NCBI GenBank assembly: GCA_030765065.1 | Contig: CM060989.1 | Location: 33,285,501 to 33,349,500 of the forward strand | DNA from: Deroplatys truncata | Taxonomy: Eukaryota > Arthropoda > Insecta > Mantodea > Mantidae | Direction of reading: 5' to 3' | DNA: 64,000 bases | Shown: in pieces, positions 10,052 to 20,602 of the stretch | Layout: the number at the start of each line of letters is the position of its first letter | Numbering within the stretch: the stretch's first letter is position 1 | The notes under the pieces: generated by a model | Database searches by the model: none | What the model saw: only the letters and a program-made list of their open reading frames with translations | Told to the model about the DNA's origin: nothing | Position numbers and translations under genes: made by a program

Positions 10052-10647
10052 TGTTTTTAAAGTAAGTGCAGATAATTGTTTTAAAAATAACAGAACATTG
10101 TTTTCCAAATACTTTATTAACATTCATTACCTTACATTACTTAGTCACCGCCGTATTCAGGCACTTGTAACGGGAAACCAGTTTCTGTATGTCTTCGTCA
10201 AAGAATGATGCCGACTGTAACGAAAGCCAAATCTGCACTTCTTGTTTCACAACATCATCGTTGAAATGTTTTCCACCAAGGAATTACTTCAGATGAAGAA
10301 GAAGATGAAAATCGCTTGGTGCCAAATCTGGACTTTAGGGAGGGTGGCCGAAATTATTGTTCCCAACCAAATGGTGCGATCAGATCTTGAGTTTGTTTGC
10401 CTCTATGTGGCCGGGAATTGTCACTTATTATTGTTTTCCCATAAACTTCACACAACTGGCGATAAATGTTTGTTGGCGTAACATTTCTCACCTTCAAAAA
10501 AACGAATCAACGCTCTAACAACAGGAAAACACAAAGTGATAATCGCTCACAGCTGCGTCTGACTTCCTAATGAATGGATAAAGTCGCGCAGGCTTAAAAT
10601 CGCGACTATAGCGGCAAAATATTAAAACGGTACTTACTTTAAAAACA
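10052..10647 (-). mobile_element. Internally deleted mariner-like element MLE-5
   Basis: Short inverted termini TGTTTTTAAAGTAAGT bound about 596 bp. On the minus strand an N-terminal mariner segment (VRNVTPTNIYRQLCEVYGK) is joined directly to a C-terminal segment (NSRPHRGKQTQDLI, FGWEQ, RPPSLKS, FGTKRF). The first two catalytic Asp blocks are gone. The subfamily differs from MLE-1. No TA duplication is visible at the assumed ends, so the limits may be off by a few bases. Confidence 0.65.
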
Positions 10648-10715
10648 GCCCTTGTACATTGTAACAAAACGTATAAGCTTAAAATAAACGCTTTTAGTGC
10701 AGGTTTAGTATATAG

Positions 10716-11060
10716 ATGGAGAAAATGGCAACGCCACAGGAAAAGTCGTTTTGTGTGCTGCAGTATGCAAAGAGTGAATCCACTGTTTCATTGCAGCGTG
10801 CATTTCGTTGTAAGTTCAACAATGAGCCGCCTCCTCATAAAAAATGTACAATTGATACAATAAATCTGTAGAAGATGGTTGCGTACGCAAACGGAAAATC
10901 ATTGGTCGTCCTCGCATAACAAATGGTGCTCATTTGAACACATAAAGTAAAACTTTGAACTTTTCTCTATTCAGCGACGTATCGCATGTGTCGCCATCTA
11001 TTGTCGTTCATTAGAAATACATATTTAAAGTCTGTTCCTTCTTTTTGAGTAACCCAGTGT
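10716..11060 (+). pseudogene. DUF4817-type transposase, N-terminal fragment
   Basis: A frame starts with ATG at 10716 and reads MATPQEKSFCVLQYAKSES then a QRAFR.KF....PPP segment. This is the N-terminal DUF4817/helix-turn-helix opening of the insect transposase family. A stop and frameshifts follow; CKGKS-like and GRPR-like pieces are only partly recognisable. It then jumps to sequence ending CTTTTTGAGTAACCC, which I take as the element's terminal repeat. It is an internally deleted relic. Confidence 0.65.
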
Positions 11061-11182
11061 TTTAGATATTATAGAGCATATTTTAAAGATTTTGAAAGCA
11101 TAAATGCATGCATACTTTTAGTGCATACAAATTCGATGTCTAGTAATACATTACAAATTGTCAAACTGAATATAGTGCTTGA

Positions 11183-11466
11183 AATTGAGTTTTATTAATG
11201 GACGTTCTTTAACTACTATGGTCCTTAGGGTCCCATTTTATATTGGGCGTGAAAGGCCGGAAATTTTGCTCAGAAGCCTCTTTATCAGGCTTGAGGTTCT
11301 TTTACATGCCGTAAATCTGCGACACGGGATCACTGGCTTTACTTCCCTTCCGAAGGAAACCATGCTAAGGATTTTTACGCCCGAAAAAATCCATTGCCCT
11401 CCGCCGAGTTTGAACCCGCGACCTTGGGAACTAGAGGCTAGTTCCACTAGTCCATGGAGGACGTCA
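11183..11466 (-). repeat. SINE-a, full length
   Basis: Flanked by a 12-bp direct repeat TATAGTGCTTGA (11171-11182 and 11467-11478). On the minus strand it has a tRNA-like head (CCATGGACTAGTGG and a B-box-like GGGTTCAAACTC), a body containing GGTTTCCTTCGGAAGG and CCTCAAGCCTGATAAAGAGG, and an AT-rich 3' end. It is homologous to 13580-13854 and 36912-37215. Confidence 0.85.
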
Positions 11467-11478
11467 TATAGTGCTTGA

Positions 11479-12069
11479 GTTGACTATTCATAATTTACCG
11501 TAAACTATTAAATGGGGATTTTTTTTTATCATTTTTGCAGAATTCTGGCGGGACACTTTTCTCGGCACAAAACTTGGGACAATCCTAATTTTGGGGGACG
11601 TATGCCAATCCTACCCTCATGCTGACTGGCACATACGTATAATAAATGGACATAAAAAATTATTCATCCTTGGCAACATTGCAAGTAAATTTGTCTAACC
11701 TTTCTTCCGTAGTGTTGTCAGGCAGCAACTCAGTGTGATAAAAGTGTTATCTGTTGACATTATGACCCAGAGACCAGCCTTGCGCAAAATGATAATGTTT
11801 CCTATTACAACATGCAACGTACAACCTTATTGCATAGGTCAGGGGATTCAAAAAATTCCTATCATACCATCTTCTTACATCATTCCAAACATTTTACTAA
11901 AAATGCTCGCATGACTGCTTCTAGAATATTTTACTTTCAATAAATAATGAACAACTATCTAAAATATCCACTCTTTGTAGTGAAATCAATATCACACAAC
12001 TTTTTCTACTCATTACGGTTTCATAATGATTTTACAGACTATTCATATAAAAGTTACCTTATCAACAAA
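11479..12069. other. No recognised feature
   Basis: AT-rich DNA without ORFs or repeats shared with the rest of the window. Confidence 0.5.
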
Positions 12070-12071
12070 TA

Positions 12072-12644
12072 CAGAGAGAGTCAAAAACTGCGAACCGCCT
12101 ACGCGGTGTTTTTCCTGTCCTCGTCCTCGGCGCTCTTTGCGTCTACCGCTATCATAGAAAGGCGCAGATGAAACCATACAACATTTTTAGAACTACTTTT
12201 AAAGGCTTTACTTACCAAGTTTATGACAGGAGATGCTGAAACTGGCCACCGTCGTTGTCTATACATTTTTGGCACCTCCTTAGGAAACTATCCATCCCTT
12301 GCCGTAGTTCACATCGAGAAATGCAATTTCCTGGCGGATATTTTGTTTTAATTCTTCCAAGGTGTGTGGGTTTGTCTTGTACACTTTATGTTTTAAGTTA
12401 CCCCAGAGATAGAAATCGCAGAGGGTTAGATCGGGGGACCAAGGGGGCCACAAATCTCTACGAATAATTCTGTTCTCAAACACACTTTCATAAAGTTGTT
12501 AAGTAAAGCCTTTAATAGTAGTTTTAAAAATGTTGTGTGGTTTCATCCGCGCCTTTCTATGATAGCAGCAGACGGCAACGAGCGCCGAGGACGCGGACAG
12601 GAAAAACGCCGCGCAGTCGGTTCGTAGTCATTTGGCTCTCTCTG
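12072..12644 (-). mobile_element. 573-bp miniature element with 158-bp TIRs and transposase remnant
   Basis: TA at 12070-12071 and 12645-12646 flanks termini CAGAGAGAG...CTCTCTCTG. The arms, about 12072-12230 and 12487-12644, are long inverted repeats of roughly 85-90 percent identity by eye. Between them lies only the C-terminal part of a DUF4817-type transposase on the minus strand. The same TIR is at 3795-3931. It is an internal deletion derivative and probably depended on a related full-length element. Confidence 0.88.
12232..12486 (-). pseudogene. DUF4817-type transposase C-terminus inside the miniature element
   Basis: Minus-strand frame: FENRIIRRDLWPP, SPDLTLCDFYLWGNLK (the third catalytic Asp is kept in CDF), then NPHTLEELKQNIRQEIAF. 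A frameshift follows before the usual QFQHLL-type end. It starts abruptly at the inner edge of the right TIR arm, so the upstream two thirds of the gene are deleted. Confidence 0.8.
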
Positions 12645-12646
12645 TA

Positions 12647-12715
12647 CTTACCTATACTAAGCAAAGGAAGTATTGTATTCTACCCAAAAATTCGATAGCG
12701 AGATTTCAACGGACA
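12647..12715 (-). repeat. R1 fragment, reverse
   Basis: GGAAGTATTGTATTCTACCC through CGATAGCGAGATTTCAACGG matches the start of reverse R1. It directly abuts the miniature element, which may have inserted into the R1 hairpin region. Confidence 0.6.
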
Positions 12716-13089
12716 TTTATTGTCTAAATATAATCAAATTTGCAGAATGCACTCAAAAAGGGCCGCAGGAACCATTCCTCCCACGGTCATAAAAGTAGCA
12801 CTCATTCCTCCCGTACCATTAAGGGCTCGTAATTATATAGCACTTATTCCTCCCGGTCAAAGCAGGTAACAGTTCTAGATTTCTAGGAATCCTTCTGTCG
12901 AACGAAGCAGATAGTACAGTTCAACTCATTAATACTCCATCATTAGCACAACCGTGTTTTATTGGTAATAATCTATGTAAAATTTGACGTTTCGTTTTTA
13001 AATTTTTGCGTTTGCGTGTTAATAACAAATTTTTACGATAATTTTCCGCATAAAAGCAAAACAAAATACACGCATTTTAATACAATAAC
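12716..13089. other. No gene; three CATTCCTCCC-type repeats
   Basis: CATTCCTCCC, CATTCCTCCC and TTATTCCTCCC occur at about 12773, 12811 and 12852, roughly 40 bp apart, each preceded by a similar AGCAC-like segment in the last two. Nothing else is recognisable. Confidence 0.45.
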
Positions 13090-13935
13090 CAAAGACCTCA
13101 TGCGTTGCACTCACATGACTTTCTCAACTCTTCAAGTATTGGAAATTTCAAACAAATAACAAGGAATAATATCTCGGAAATGGTTCACTAGACCAAAAAA
13201 CGCATATGACATAAATTGTGTGTTTTAACAGGATCTACATTCTTCGTGTAGTAAAATTTTGTCTATCTCTTAGGGTTTGCCAGTTATGCGAAAGTCATTC
13301 AGAAGGAAGAGCACTTTTAGGAACATTCCCAGAAAATTGAAGATATACATTTCATTTGCCATGAAAATATCTTAAACATATAACATTTTAACCAAAATCG
13401 CTATAGCTAATTTTGAGAAAATCAAAACTTTCGAAAAATGTTCCATGTAAAGGGTAGTCTGAGGCAGGGGGTTTTCTTGAAAATATTCGTGTCACATTCT
13501 TGAAAGATATTAAACTCAAATCCCAAGTTTGGTATTTATCGGACTTTTCGTTTATGAGTTATGCTGTTACGTACACACAGCCTCCGTGGACTAGTGGTAC
13601 CGTGCTAGCCTCTAGTTCCCAAGGTCGCGGGTTCAAACCCGGCGAAGGGCGATGAAGTTTTTCGGGCGTAAAAATCCTTAGCATGGCTTCCTTCGGTGGT
13701 TCTGTGTCGTAGATTTACGGCATGTAAAAGAACCTCAAGCCTGATAAAGAGGCCTCTGAGCAAAATTACCGGTCTTTCACTCCCAATATAGAATGGGATG
13801 CTAAGGAACACAGCAGTTAAAGAGCGTTCATAAATAAAACTCAATTTAATTTTAACGTACACACAATCTCGGTATCGAAGTTTTGGGTGGAATACAATAC
13901 TTCCCCTACTTACTATACGTAGTAGAGAAAGTAAA
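13090..13935 (+). repeat. R1 copy, forward, interrupted by SINE-a
   Basis: Starts near ATGCGTTGCACTCACATGAC and ends CTATACGTAGTAGAGAAAGT. The SINE at 13580-13854 sits at the position of the CA tract, which is reduced to ACGTACACACA on both sides (the SINE target duplication). Confidence 0.8.
13580..13854 (+). repeat. SINE-a, full length (275 bp)
   Basis: Flanked by an 11-bp duplication ACGTACACACA (13569-13579 and 13855-13865). The head has CCGTGGACTAGTGG and a good B box (GGTTCAAACCC), and the body contains CGTAAAAATCC and CCTCAAGCCTGATAAAGAGG. The tail is A/T-rich (AATAAAACTCAATTTAATTT). It defines the ends of the SINE-a family here. Confidence 0.9.
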
Positions 13936-13959
13936 AATGAAATTTTCTTGAATCCAAAA

Positions 13960-14655
13960 AGTGAGCTGCGGTACACTCATATGGCTTTCTCTACCCTTAC
14001 TTTTTGTAGATTTGTACCTTGATTTGCCTGGTAATTATTTAAAGTTTGGTGGAAATAATTGCTCCTAAATCCTTATAGGAGTATATGCTAATGCTTAAGG
14101 CAGTCAGCTGTTAGAACCATTTTTGTTTCGTTATGAGATCATGGAGGTTAAAACAAAAGAAAAGAAATAGCAAATTTTCAAACTATTTATGTCATGAACT
14201 TAAAGTTGGCAAAATGCATATAGGCATATATCATAGAATACTTCGAAATTTGACGTTAGGAAAAAGTTATTTTGGGCAAGTTGTAAATTTTAATGATCTC
14301 CATGTTTTTCCTGAAATAGGGTTCCCCAGTTAAATAAAATATTCTAATATTCATCAAAAGTAAAGAGGGCTTCACAGGCTGCTCCCAGGAAAATTTAAGT
14401 TATGTATTTTATTTGTCATATTAACACGTTACAGACTTTTCTTACAGATCTTATAATGTTTGATGTCCTTCCGACTTATTGTTTTTGAGTTATGCTTTCA
14501 CACAGGCATACAAGAGTCTTTCCTGGAAATAAAATCTGCTTGAATTCAGGGGACCTCAAAACATATATTTCCGTCAAAACTCGGTAAATAATTTTTGGGT
14601 GGTGCTTCCTCTAATATTAGAGGATCTCTAGGACCGTACAGAAAGTTAAAATTAA
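13960..14655 (+). repeat. Old, diverged R1 copy, forward
   Basis: TGCGGTACACTCATATGGC at the start and TGAATTCAGGGGACCTC, ATATTTCCGTCAAAACTCGG and TTTTTGGGTGG near the end follow the R1 order. The middle is heavily diverged and there is no CA tract. Confidence 0.55.
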
Positions 14656-14875
14656 CTTCTGTTACAAAATTCAATACAGTGACCTCAAATAATACTAATA
14701 TGGCAAATTGAATCATTAATAATACCAGTTTGTTTTATGCGAAATACAACCGAGAGATGTAAGTTATTTTTGAAAGTATATTATACACATGTTGGTAGTA
14801 GAAATTGTTAAATTAAACATTATTTATTGCTGGAGTTTGTTGCACGTCACCAAATTGCATCATGCAAGTTTCTGC

Positions 14876-15405
14876 GGAGACTGCCTCTATAGTCTGGAGG
14901 TTAGCATGCTAGCTTCTAAATCCAGAGGTCCAGAGTTCGATTCCCGGCAACAGCCTACTCTGACCCATGGGTTTCTTCGGGGTTTTCCGGGTCGCCAGGA
15001 GAATGCTCTAGTGGTTTCTTTCACCCCCCGAATTTCCTGTCCCTATATTTCGTTCAGTTGATCATTTCATTCGTCCTTCATTCCGTTGGTCCCTTTCAGG
15101 GTCGGAAGTGTCGGCGATGGTGTTTCGGTGCAACGTGGCAGGGGAAAAGGATGCTGTTTGTAACTCTCTTCTCCCTAGGCTTTCGGCTGGCTGCCAGGTA
15201 TACGAACCCCCTTGAGAGGTGTTGGACCCCCTCTGTGTAGGCCGGAACCCTGCCATTGCTGTGCCGTCGCTAATGGATCCGGCCGCCCGGTGTCTCCTCT
15301 CGCCTCATCCTTCCTCCAGGGGACGCCCCCTCATGGGGCGTAGGTACAATATGTCCTCTGGATCGTTACCGAGTTCCCTCCGTTTTGGAAGATAAGATAA
15401 GATAA
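14876..15405 (+). repeat. SINE-c, long tRNA-type SINE
   Basis: A tRNA-like head with B box (GAGTTCGATTCCCGG) precedes a GC-rich body of about 450 bp. Landmarks are GTTTTCCGGGTCGCCAGGAG, TGGTGTTTCGGTGCAACGTG, GGCCGCCCGG and a GATAA-repeat 3' end. The same order is found at 45672-46205 and, inverted, at 37755-38190. A 90-codon frame in it is incidental. Confidence 0.75.
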
Positions 15406-15451
15406 TGCACATTCAATTTTGCTTCATGTATTAAAAAGTTAAAACAAAAAC

Positions 15452-16497
15452 GTCTGATGGGTTACATTCACATGACCTCTATTATTACAAAAGTTTATTC
15501 ACCTAAGTCATGTAAACGTGATAACCAGAAATAGTTTTATTGCCCATGTCCTTGTAGATACAAGGGGATTAGGGGAATCAGCAGGTTTTAAGCGATAGGA
15601 GTGGCTTGCTATGTGATGCCTTTGAAATTCCGTTCTCTTTTCATGACCACGAGAAAAAAACGAATAGCGATTTTCTGCTTGAGAAAAGTGTAGGTATTTG
15701 AAAATTCTAGCCAATAGCAAATAATATCTCGGAAGTGGTTAACGCAACAACAAAATGCATGTGTGCTTTAAGGAGATCTACATTTTTTATGTAGTAAGAT
15801 TTTGTCTCTCTCTCATGGTTTACCATTTATACGAAATCATTCAGAATCAAAAAAACCTCAGGGACCAATCCCATAAACTTCAAGATATTTTATTTTTCAT
15901 AAAAATATTTAAACATGTGGTATTTTAATCAAAATCCTTAGAGTCATTTTTGAGAAAATCAAAGAAAGACAGAGAGAGAAAACAAAAAGAGAGGAAGAAA
16001 GAAAGGAGAGAGAAAGAAAGAAAGAGAAAGAGAAACAGAGAAAGAGAGAAAGAAAGAGAGAGGGAGATAGAAAGAAAGAGAGAGACAGACAGAAAGAAAG
16101 AGAGGGAGGGAGGGAGAAAGAGAGAGAGGGAAAGAATGAAACAAAGAGAAAGAGAAAGAACGTAAGAGAGAAAGAAAGAAAGAAAGAAAGAGAGAAAGAA
16201 AGGAAGGAAAGAAAGAAGGAAAAAAGAAAGAAAGATTCGTGTAAACGGCAGTTTGGGATGGGGGAATTTTCCTGTAAATTTTCGTGTCGCATCTTTGGAA
16301 GATATTGAACTTAAATGCCAAGTTTGGTTTTTAAACGGCTTTTTGTATTTGAGTTATGTTGTTCATAGTCACACCACATAGATCTTTTTCTAAACATGTT
16401 TTTTTTTTAATTAGTATTTTCGTGAAATCTCGGTATCGAATTTTGTGTGAAATACAATACTTCCTCTGCTTATTATAGGTAAATAGTAGAAAAAAGT
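15452..16497 (+). repeat. R1 copy, forward, with a large (GA)n expansion
   Basis: Starts GTCTGATGGGTTACATTCAC and ends GTAGAAAAAAGTAAAA; all R1 blocks are in order. At the block where other copies read GAAAATTAAAATTTTCG, about 270 bp of imperfect GAAA/GAGA repeat intervene (15962-16235). Confidence 0.75.
15962..16235. repeat. (GA)n/(GAAA)n microsatellite inside R1
   Basis: Nearly pure purine on the plus strand, mixing GA, GAAA and GGGA units. Long open frames in several phases here come from the absence of stops in repeated purine or pyrimidine DNA and are not genes. Confidence 0.95.
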
Positions 16498-16929
16498 AAA
16501 AATTCCTATACATATTGCCCGTCTGCAACGTGATTTGTACACACACTTCCTGAATAGAAAACCAATGGGTTTAATCCCAACATCTGATAAATTATATATG
16601 CATGGAGCATTTTAAAAATCCCATTTGTATATCATATGAGGTAATTAGACCTCGACATTTGCCTATTTTGTTCCTTTGCTTAGAAATTGTAGGCTGTATA
16701 TATGTATATATACGTTTAATGCCCACTGGAGTAAAGTATATTAATTTTACAGTGCCTATAATTCTCTCTTGCTTAGTGTGTGCCTTTTCGTAGCTTAAGG
16801 GCCTATTACGGCTGTTTTATTTTGTAATGAGAGCTTTTATCAAGATTTGTACCTATTGTAATTTTATTATTTTTGTTATTGTCCTTTATTTATTAATGTG
16901 ATGTTAACCTTAATAATATATTAATTGAT
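16498..16929. other. No recognised feature
   Basis: AT-rich, with a TATATGTATATATACG stretch. GTGCCTATAATT at about 16752 resembles the GTGCCTAT motifs of repeat R4 downstream. Confidence 0.4.
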
Positions 16930-18115
16930 ATTTCGTGTTCTGAGCGAATAAGCCATTGTTAACAATATTCCTGAGGAAGTTCGTAATACCGTTATTGCTT
17001 TTCTAACATCAGCAGTTGCATTGTTTCGTGTAACAATAAAATAGTGACTACAGTAAGTGCTACCTAGCATTAGTTGAAGTACACACTGAAAATGTCAAAT
17101 CTACGAGCCTACCATCCCCTACTACCTGGAGAAGTAGGTACAATTTATCATTCATTGAATTTAGGGCAAGAAGAACCATACCTAGGCACTTCGCTGAGTT
17201 TTGCAAAAAGTTCAATCTTAAGATCGATTTCATGTACAACATTGCAGTTTTTCTCTTAAAGGTTCAATAAACATTCTTCAAAATCATCTATATTCAAATT
17301 AATTTCATTCTGTAGCGTATGATTAACAAAAGAAGAGCCATGCTTTTAATAATTTCCCCTCTAAAATAGTATTTTTTGCTGTTTTCTTTTACTCATAATT
17401 GGAATTTATTTCAGTGGTAACCATGTTTTGTCTTGTGCTATTCTTGTTTTTGTATAATCATTTGTAAAAGTATTAAGCTTTGTCTATTTGGCAACCCCTA
17501 CTTTTGGGAAAGGTGAGTTTTCTTTCTAAATAGAAAAAAATACGTTAAATGCTCAACTACAAAAAATTATTTATTTGCGACTGGGAAATCTATCATTTTA
17601 GTATTAATACGTCCCTTGTTCATTAATACCATTGTTTTTATTAGTTTCTACTTCCCACCTGGGCGAAAACGCGGTACTGATATAAAAAGACTCGACATTT
17701 CATTACAAACGCAACAATAGCTTGTTTAACAATAATGCATAGCAGACTCAGTAATACTTACAAACAAGCGCGGGAGTGTAACGTGCTTTAAAGAGAGAAA
17801 TTATTTAAAAACTGATAATAGGGTTTGTCGTAAAAAATACATAGTAATTAAAGAGTGCAAGTTTATAGAAATGATGTTTACAATTTACACTTCATTAAGA
17901 GAATAGTGAAAATGGGTAAATTTAATTGATATGGTATATGCATATTTGATATTTCTATACTGTCAAAATGTGTTTTTAAGTAGCAAATAACTGAGTGGGC
18001 CTACTTTAATGAGTATCATTACTGATAGTGCCTAAATTAGTGCCTATTTTAAACTTCTTGTAGTGCCTATTTGCCTGCCCATTTTTATTATTTTATCGCC
18101 TCTCGCGCCCAGCTC
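16930..18115 (+). repeat. Dispersed repeat R4, copy 1
   Basis: Two blocks (about 16945-17060 and 17575-18115) match 30003-30665 in order and orientation: AGCCATTGTTAACAA, CATCAGCAGTT, CAACAATAGCTTGTTTAACA, GCATAGCAGA, and a cluster of GTGCCTA motifs near the end. About 510 bp between the blocks are absent from copy 2. On the minus strand the right end reads TAGAGCTGGGCGC, which is hAT-like, but a matching left end was not found. Confidence 0.6.
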
Positions 18116-18141
18116 TAGACATAATTGTTTTCTTGAGAATA

Positions 18142-19377
18142 CAGTGATTTATGAAGAACTGACACATTTATTTCTTTAATTGTTTCAAAACGAGTTATGC
18201 TAGCGACAACTTATTGTACCTCAAATACAGAGGAATTTTGGGAGATTATTTACCTCTATAGCAAACGTTGAAAATGTCCTCCATCCTGCATAACGCACAA
18301 CTCAACACGTCGTTCCATGTTACTGGCCACTCGTTGGAGAACTCTGTTGTCAATAGCTTGAATCCCCTGTGTAATGTTGTGCTTCAGATCGTCCAATGTC
18401 TGGAGACGTGTGGCATAAACCCTGTCTTTTAAATAACCCCTTAGAAAGAAGACCGGCGATGTCAAATCCGGAGATCTCGGTGGCCACAGGTTCTTGAAAA
18501 TTATCCGGTCGTCAAAGAAACTTGCAGTTACTGCCATGTATTCATTTGATGTATAGCATGTAGCGCCGTCCTGCTGAAAATATTCTTGACTCAGCTCTAC
18601 ATCATCTAGTTGCTCAGCTGAAAATCCGTCGGTACTCTGCAGTGTTCACATTGTTTAAAAAAAAATTGGTCTCACTATTCTGTGCGCGGATATTGCGCAC
18701 CAAACTCCGATTTTAACCTGGTGCATAGGTGCTTCATGAATAATATGTGGATTTTCGCTGGCCCAAAAGCGTGAGTTACTTGAGTTCACATAGCCGGATA
18801 AATGGAACCATGTGATGGACAACCGTAATCTATACGGCTTTAGGCCTGCACTTTTCACAGCTCTCTGACACATTGAGTAGCTGAACCCTGTCTCCTGCAA
18901 CAAACTCTTCATGATTTTTTTGGGTGACTGATACAGTTGTGCTCTTACGTCAACAACAACTATGGGAAGCCTAGATGAACGAGTTTTGGCTTTTTCACTC
19001 GCCAGGGATCCAGTTGTTTCCAATTTGTTTACCAGTCCCAGTATTTTGTTTCTTTTGGGAGGATTCCGTACACCAAATTCTCTCTGGTATGTCCTTTGAG
19101 CAGCTGTAATTGAATTTCTAATCCAGTATTGCTTTACAAGGAAGAGTCGTTCATTTAATGTGTACTCAATTTTCACGTTGACTAGAACAAAATCTGAAAA
19201 ACAGTTGCAGACAATAAAACTAACAATTACGAATAAAACATAAACGTCTGCGCATCTAGTGACAGACAATCGAAACTACAGAACATTCTGCTTAATTTGG
19301 TGCTAAAATTGGGCCATTGAGTGAATTTCGAACAGAATAATTAAAGAAAGAAACGTGTCAGTTCATAAATAATCCTG
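18142..19377 (-). mobile_element. DUF4817-type Tc1/mariner element (1236 bp)
   Basis: TA duplications at 18140-18141 and 19378-19379 flank termini starting CAG. Inverted repeats of about 35-40 bp share GAACTGACAC and TTTCTTTAATT. The inside encodes a transposase on the minus strand. The sequence is distinct from the 3.8 and 12 kb elements, but the protein family is the same. Confidence 0.85.
18256..19269 (-). pseudogene. DUF4817-type transposase, internally deleted, catalytic Asp lost
   Basis: The N-terminal DUF4817/helix-turn-helix part is present (YTLNERLFLVKQYW, NKLETTGS). After GLKPYRLRLS it jumps to WFHLSGYVNSSNSRFWASEN, so the segment with the first catalytic Asp appears deleted. GVWCAISAHRIVRPIFF is followed by a stop or frameshift, then YFQQDGATCYTSN (second Asp kept) and SPDLTSPVFFLRGYLK, where the third catalytic Asp (in CDF in the related 12 kb copy) is replaced by Val. 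It ends GGHFQRLL. Two of three catalytic residues are missing. Confidence 0.85.
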
Positions 19378-19379
19378 TA

Positions 19380-19844
19380 GTACACTAGACATTGCTATAG
19401 AACGAGGAATTCTCTGAAGGTATACAATAAGTTAACCTTCCACAACGAATATCCCTCTCACCAACCGCAGAATTGCCAGTTAGGAGTTCTTGGAACGTTA
19501 CAAAAGGAAGTAATTTACTGCCTAAACCCTGTTAATTACTTTACCTCGAGACGTCGCCTCGCTATTAGTGGCTCGCATTTCTATAATTGCCTTATGTGCC
19601 TCATATCGCAAGTTGGACCAACCATTCATGATTAAAACAGATGGGAATTTGTAACAGTTGCGAAAACTAAATAGGTACTCGCAAAATATTAATGGCAGAA
19701 GTTAAAATACATAGCCAGAACATGGGAAAAACGCAGAATGCTTCGTAGAATTTTCAAAGTTGAGTGAAGGTATTGTTGCTAGGGTAACTGCTTGTTTTCG
19801 CCTCTTACTCTTCAAGTGGATCAAAATATTACCATCGTTGAAAA
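19380..19844. other. No recognised feature
   Basis: No ORF, terminal repeat or match within the window was found. Confidence 0.5.
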
Positions 19845-20167
19845 TAGTTATTTATGCAAGAAGTGGATAATCCTTATGATTATGGCACGATTAAGATTAT
19901 CCACGATTTGGATATAACATTTTATGCAATCAGCATTATAAACTGTAGGAAATAAATCATTAAATAATTCGGCATCCATAGCGACGTAAGTGAGAGCGTC
20001 TTCAAGTGTTCGTAACTGAGATGTTAGTTTCTCTCCCTGCATTTCATTTATTATTACCTGGCGTGTTGAACCGATAAACAAGATGCATGCATTTCCTTTC
20101 TTGGAGAGAAATGAGCAGGTGTTACAGACTGCAATGTAGCCTTTATCAGCACAGCATTGTAAATGGT

Positions 20168-20199
<32 letters not shown>

Positions 20200-20222
20200 T
20201 GTATGTATGTATGTATGTATTT
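20168..20222. repeat. (ATGT)n microsatellite, LINE tail
   Basis: About 13 uninterrupted ATGT units, running into TTATTTATT. They form the 3' tail of the LINE on the minus strand. Confidence 0.95.
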
Positions 20223-20344
20223 ATTTATTCTGCAATTGGGTACTTACATCACCATGACTAGCTTACAATAATAATAATAATAATAAACAAGACTAACAAT
20301 ACAAAATGATTAATTTTAAATATTAACAAAGCTTTTAAAATCCC

Positions 20345-20520
20345 TAATTACTGAACCATTTATAATTTGCTTAACTATTCACAATTACTTCACTATTCAC
20401 AATTTACTTAACTATTCACAATTTACTTAACTATTCTCAATTTACTTAACTATCTACAAAGTACTTAACAATTTACAAAGCACGTAACTATTTTCGAGGT
20501 ACTTAACTATTTACAATTGG
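20345..20520. repeat. 19-bp minisatellite in LINE 3' UTR
   Basis: About nine units of the type AATTTACTTAACTATTCAC, degenerating towards 20500 (AAAGTACTTAACAATTTAC and similar). Confidence 0.9.
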
Positions 20521-20602
20521 TCCTTATATTTAGTTACCAGTATTTTCAACCTGGTAGTGTCAACTTTAATAGTATAGTTTGTGAAATGAGTACACTAGTT
20601 AA

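Noticed and set aside
15909..16321. Long overlapping frames on both strands, rich in Ser/Phe/Leu or Arg/Lys/Glu
   Set aside because: They come from the (GA)n/(GAAA)n microsatellite, which has few stops in any frame.
18655..19269. Host gene with a membrane-like N terminus (VLFVIVSFIVCNCF)
   Set aside because: The hydrophobic start lies upstream of the transposase's usual opening and is only in-frame extension; the rest is DUF4817-type transposase.
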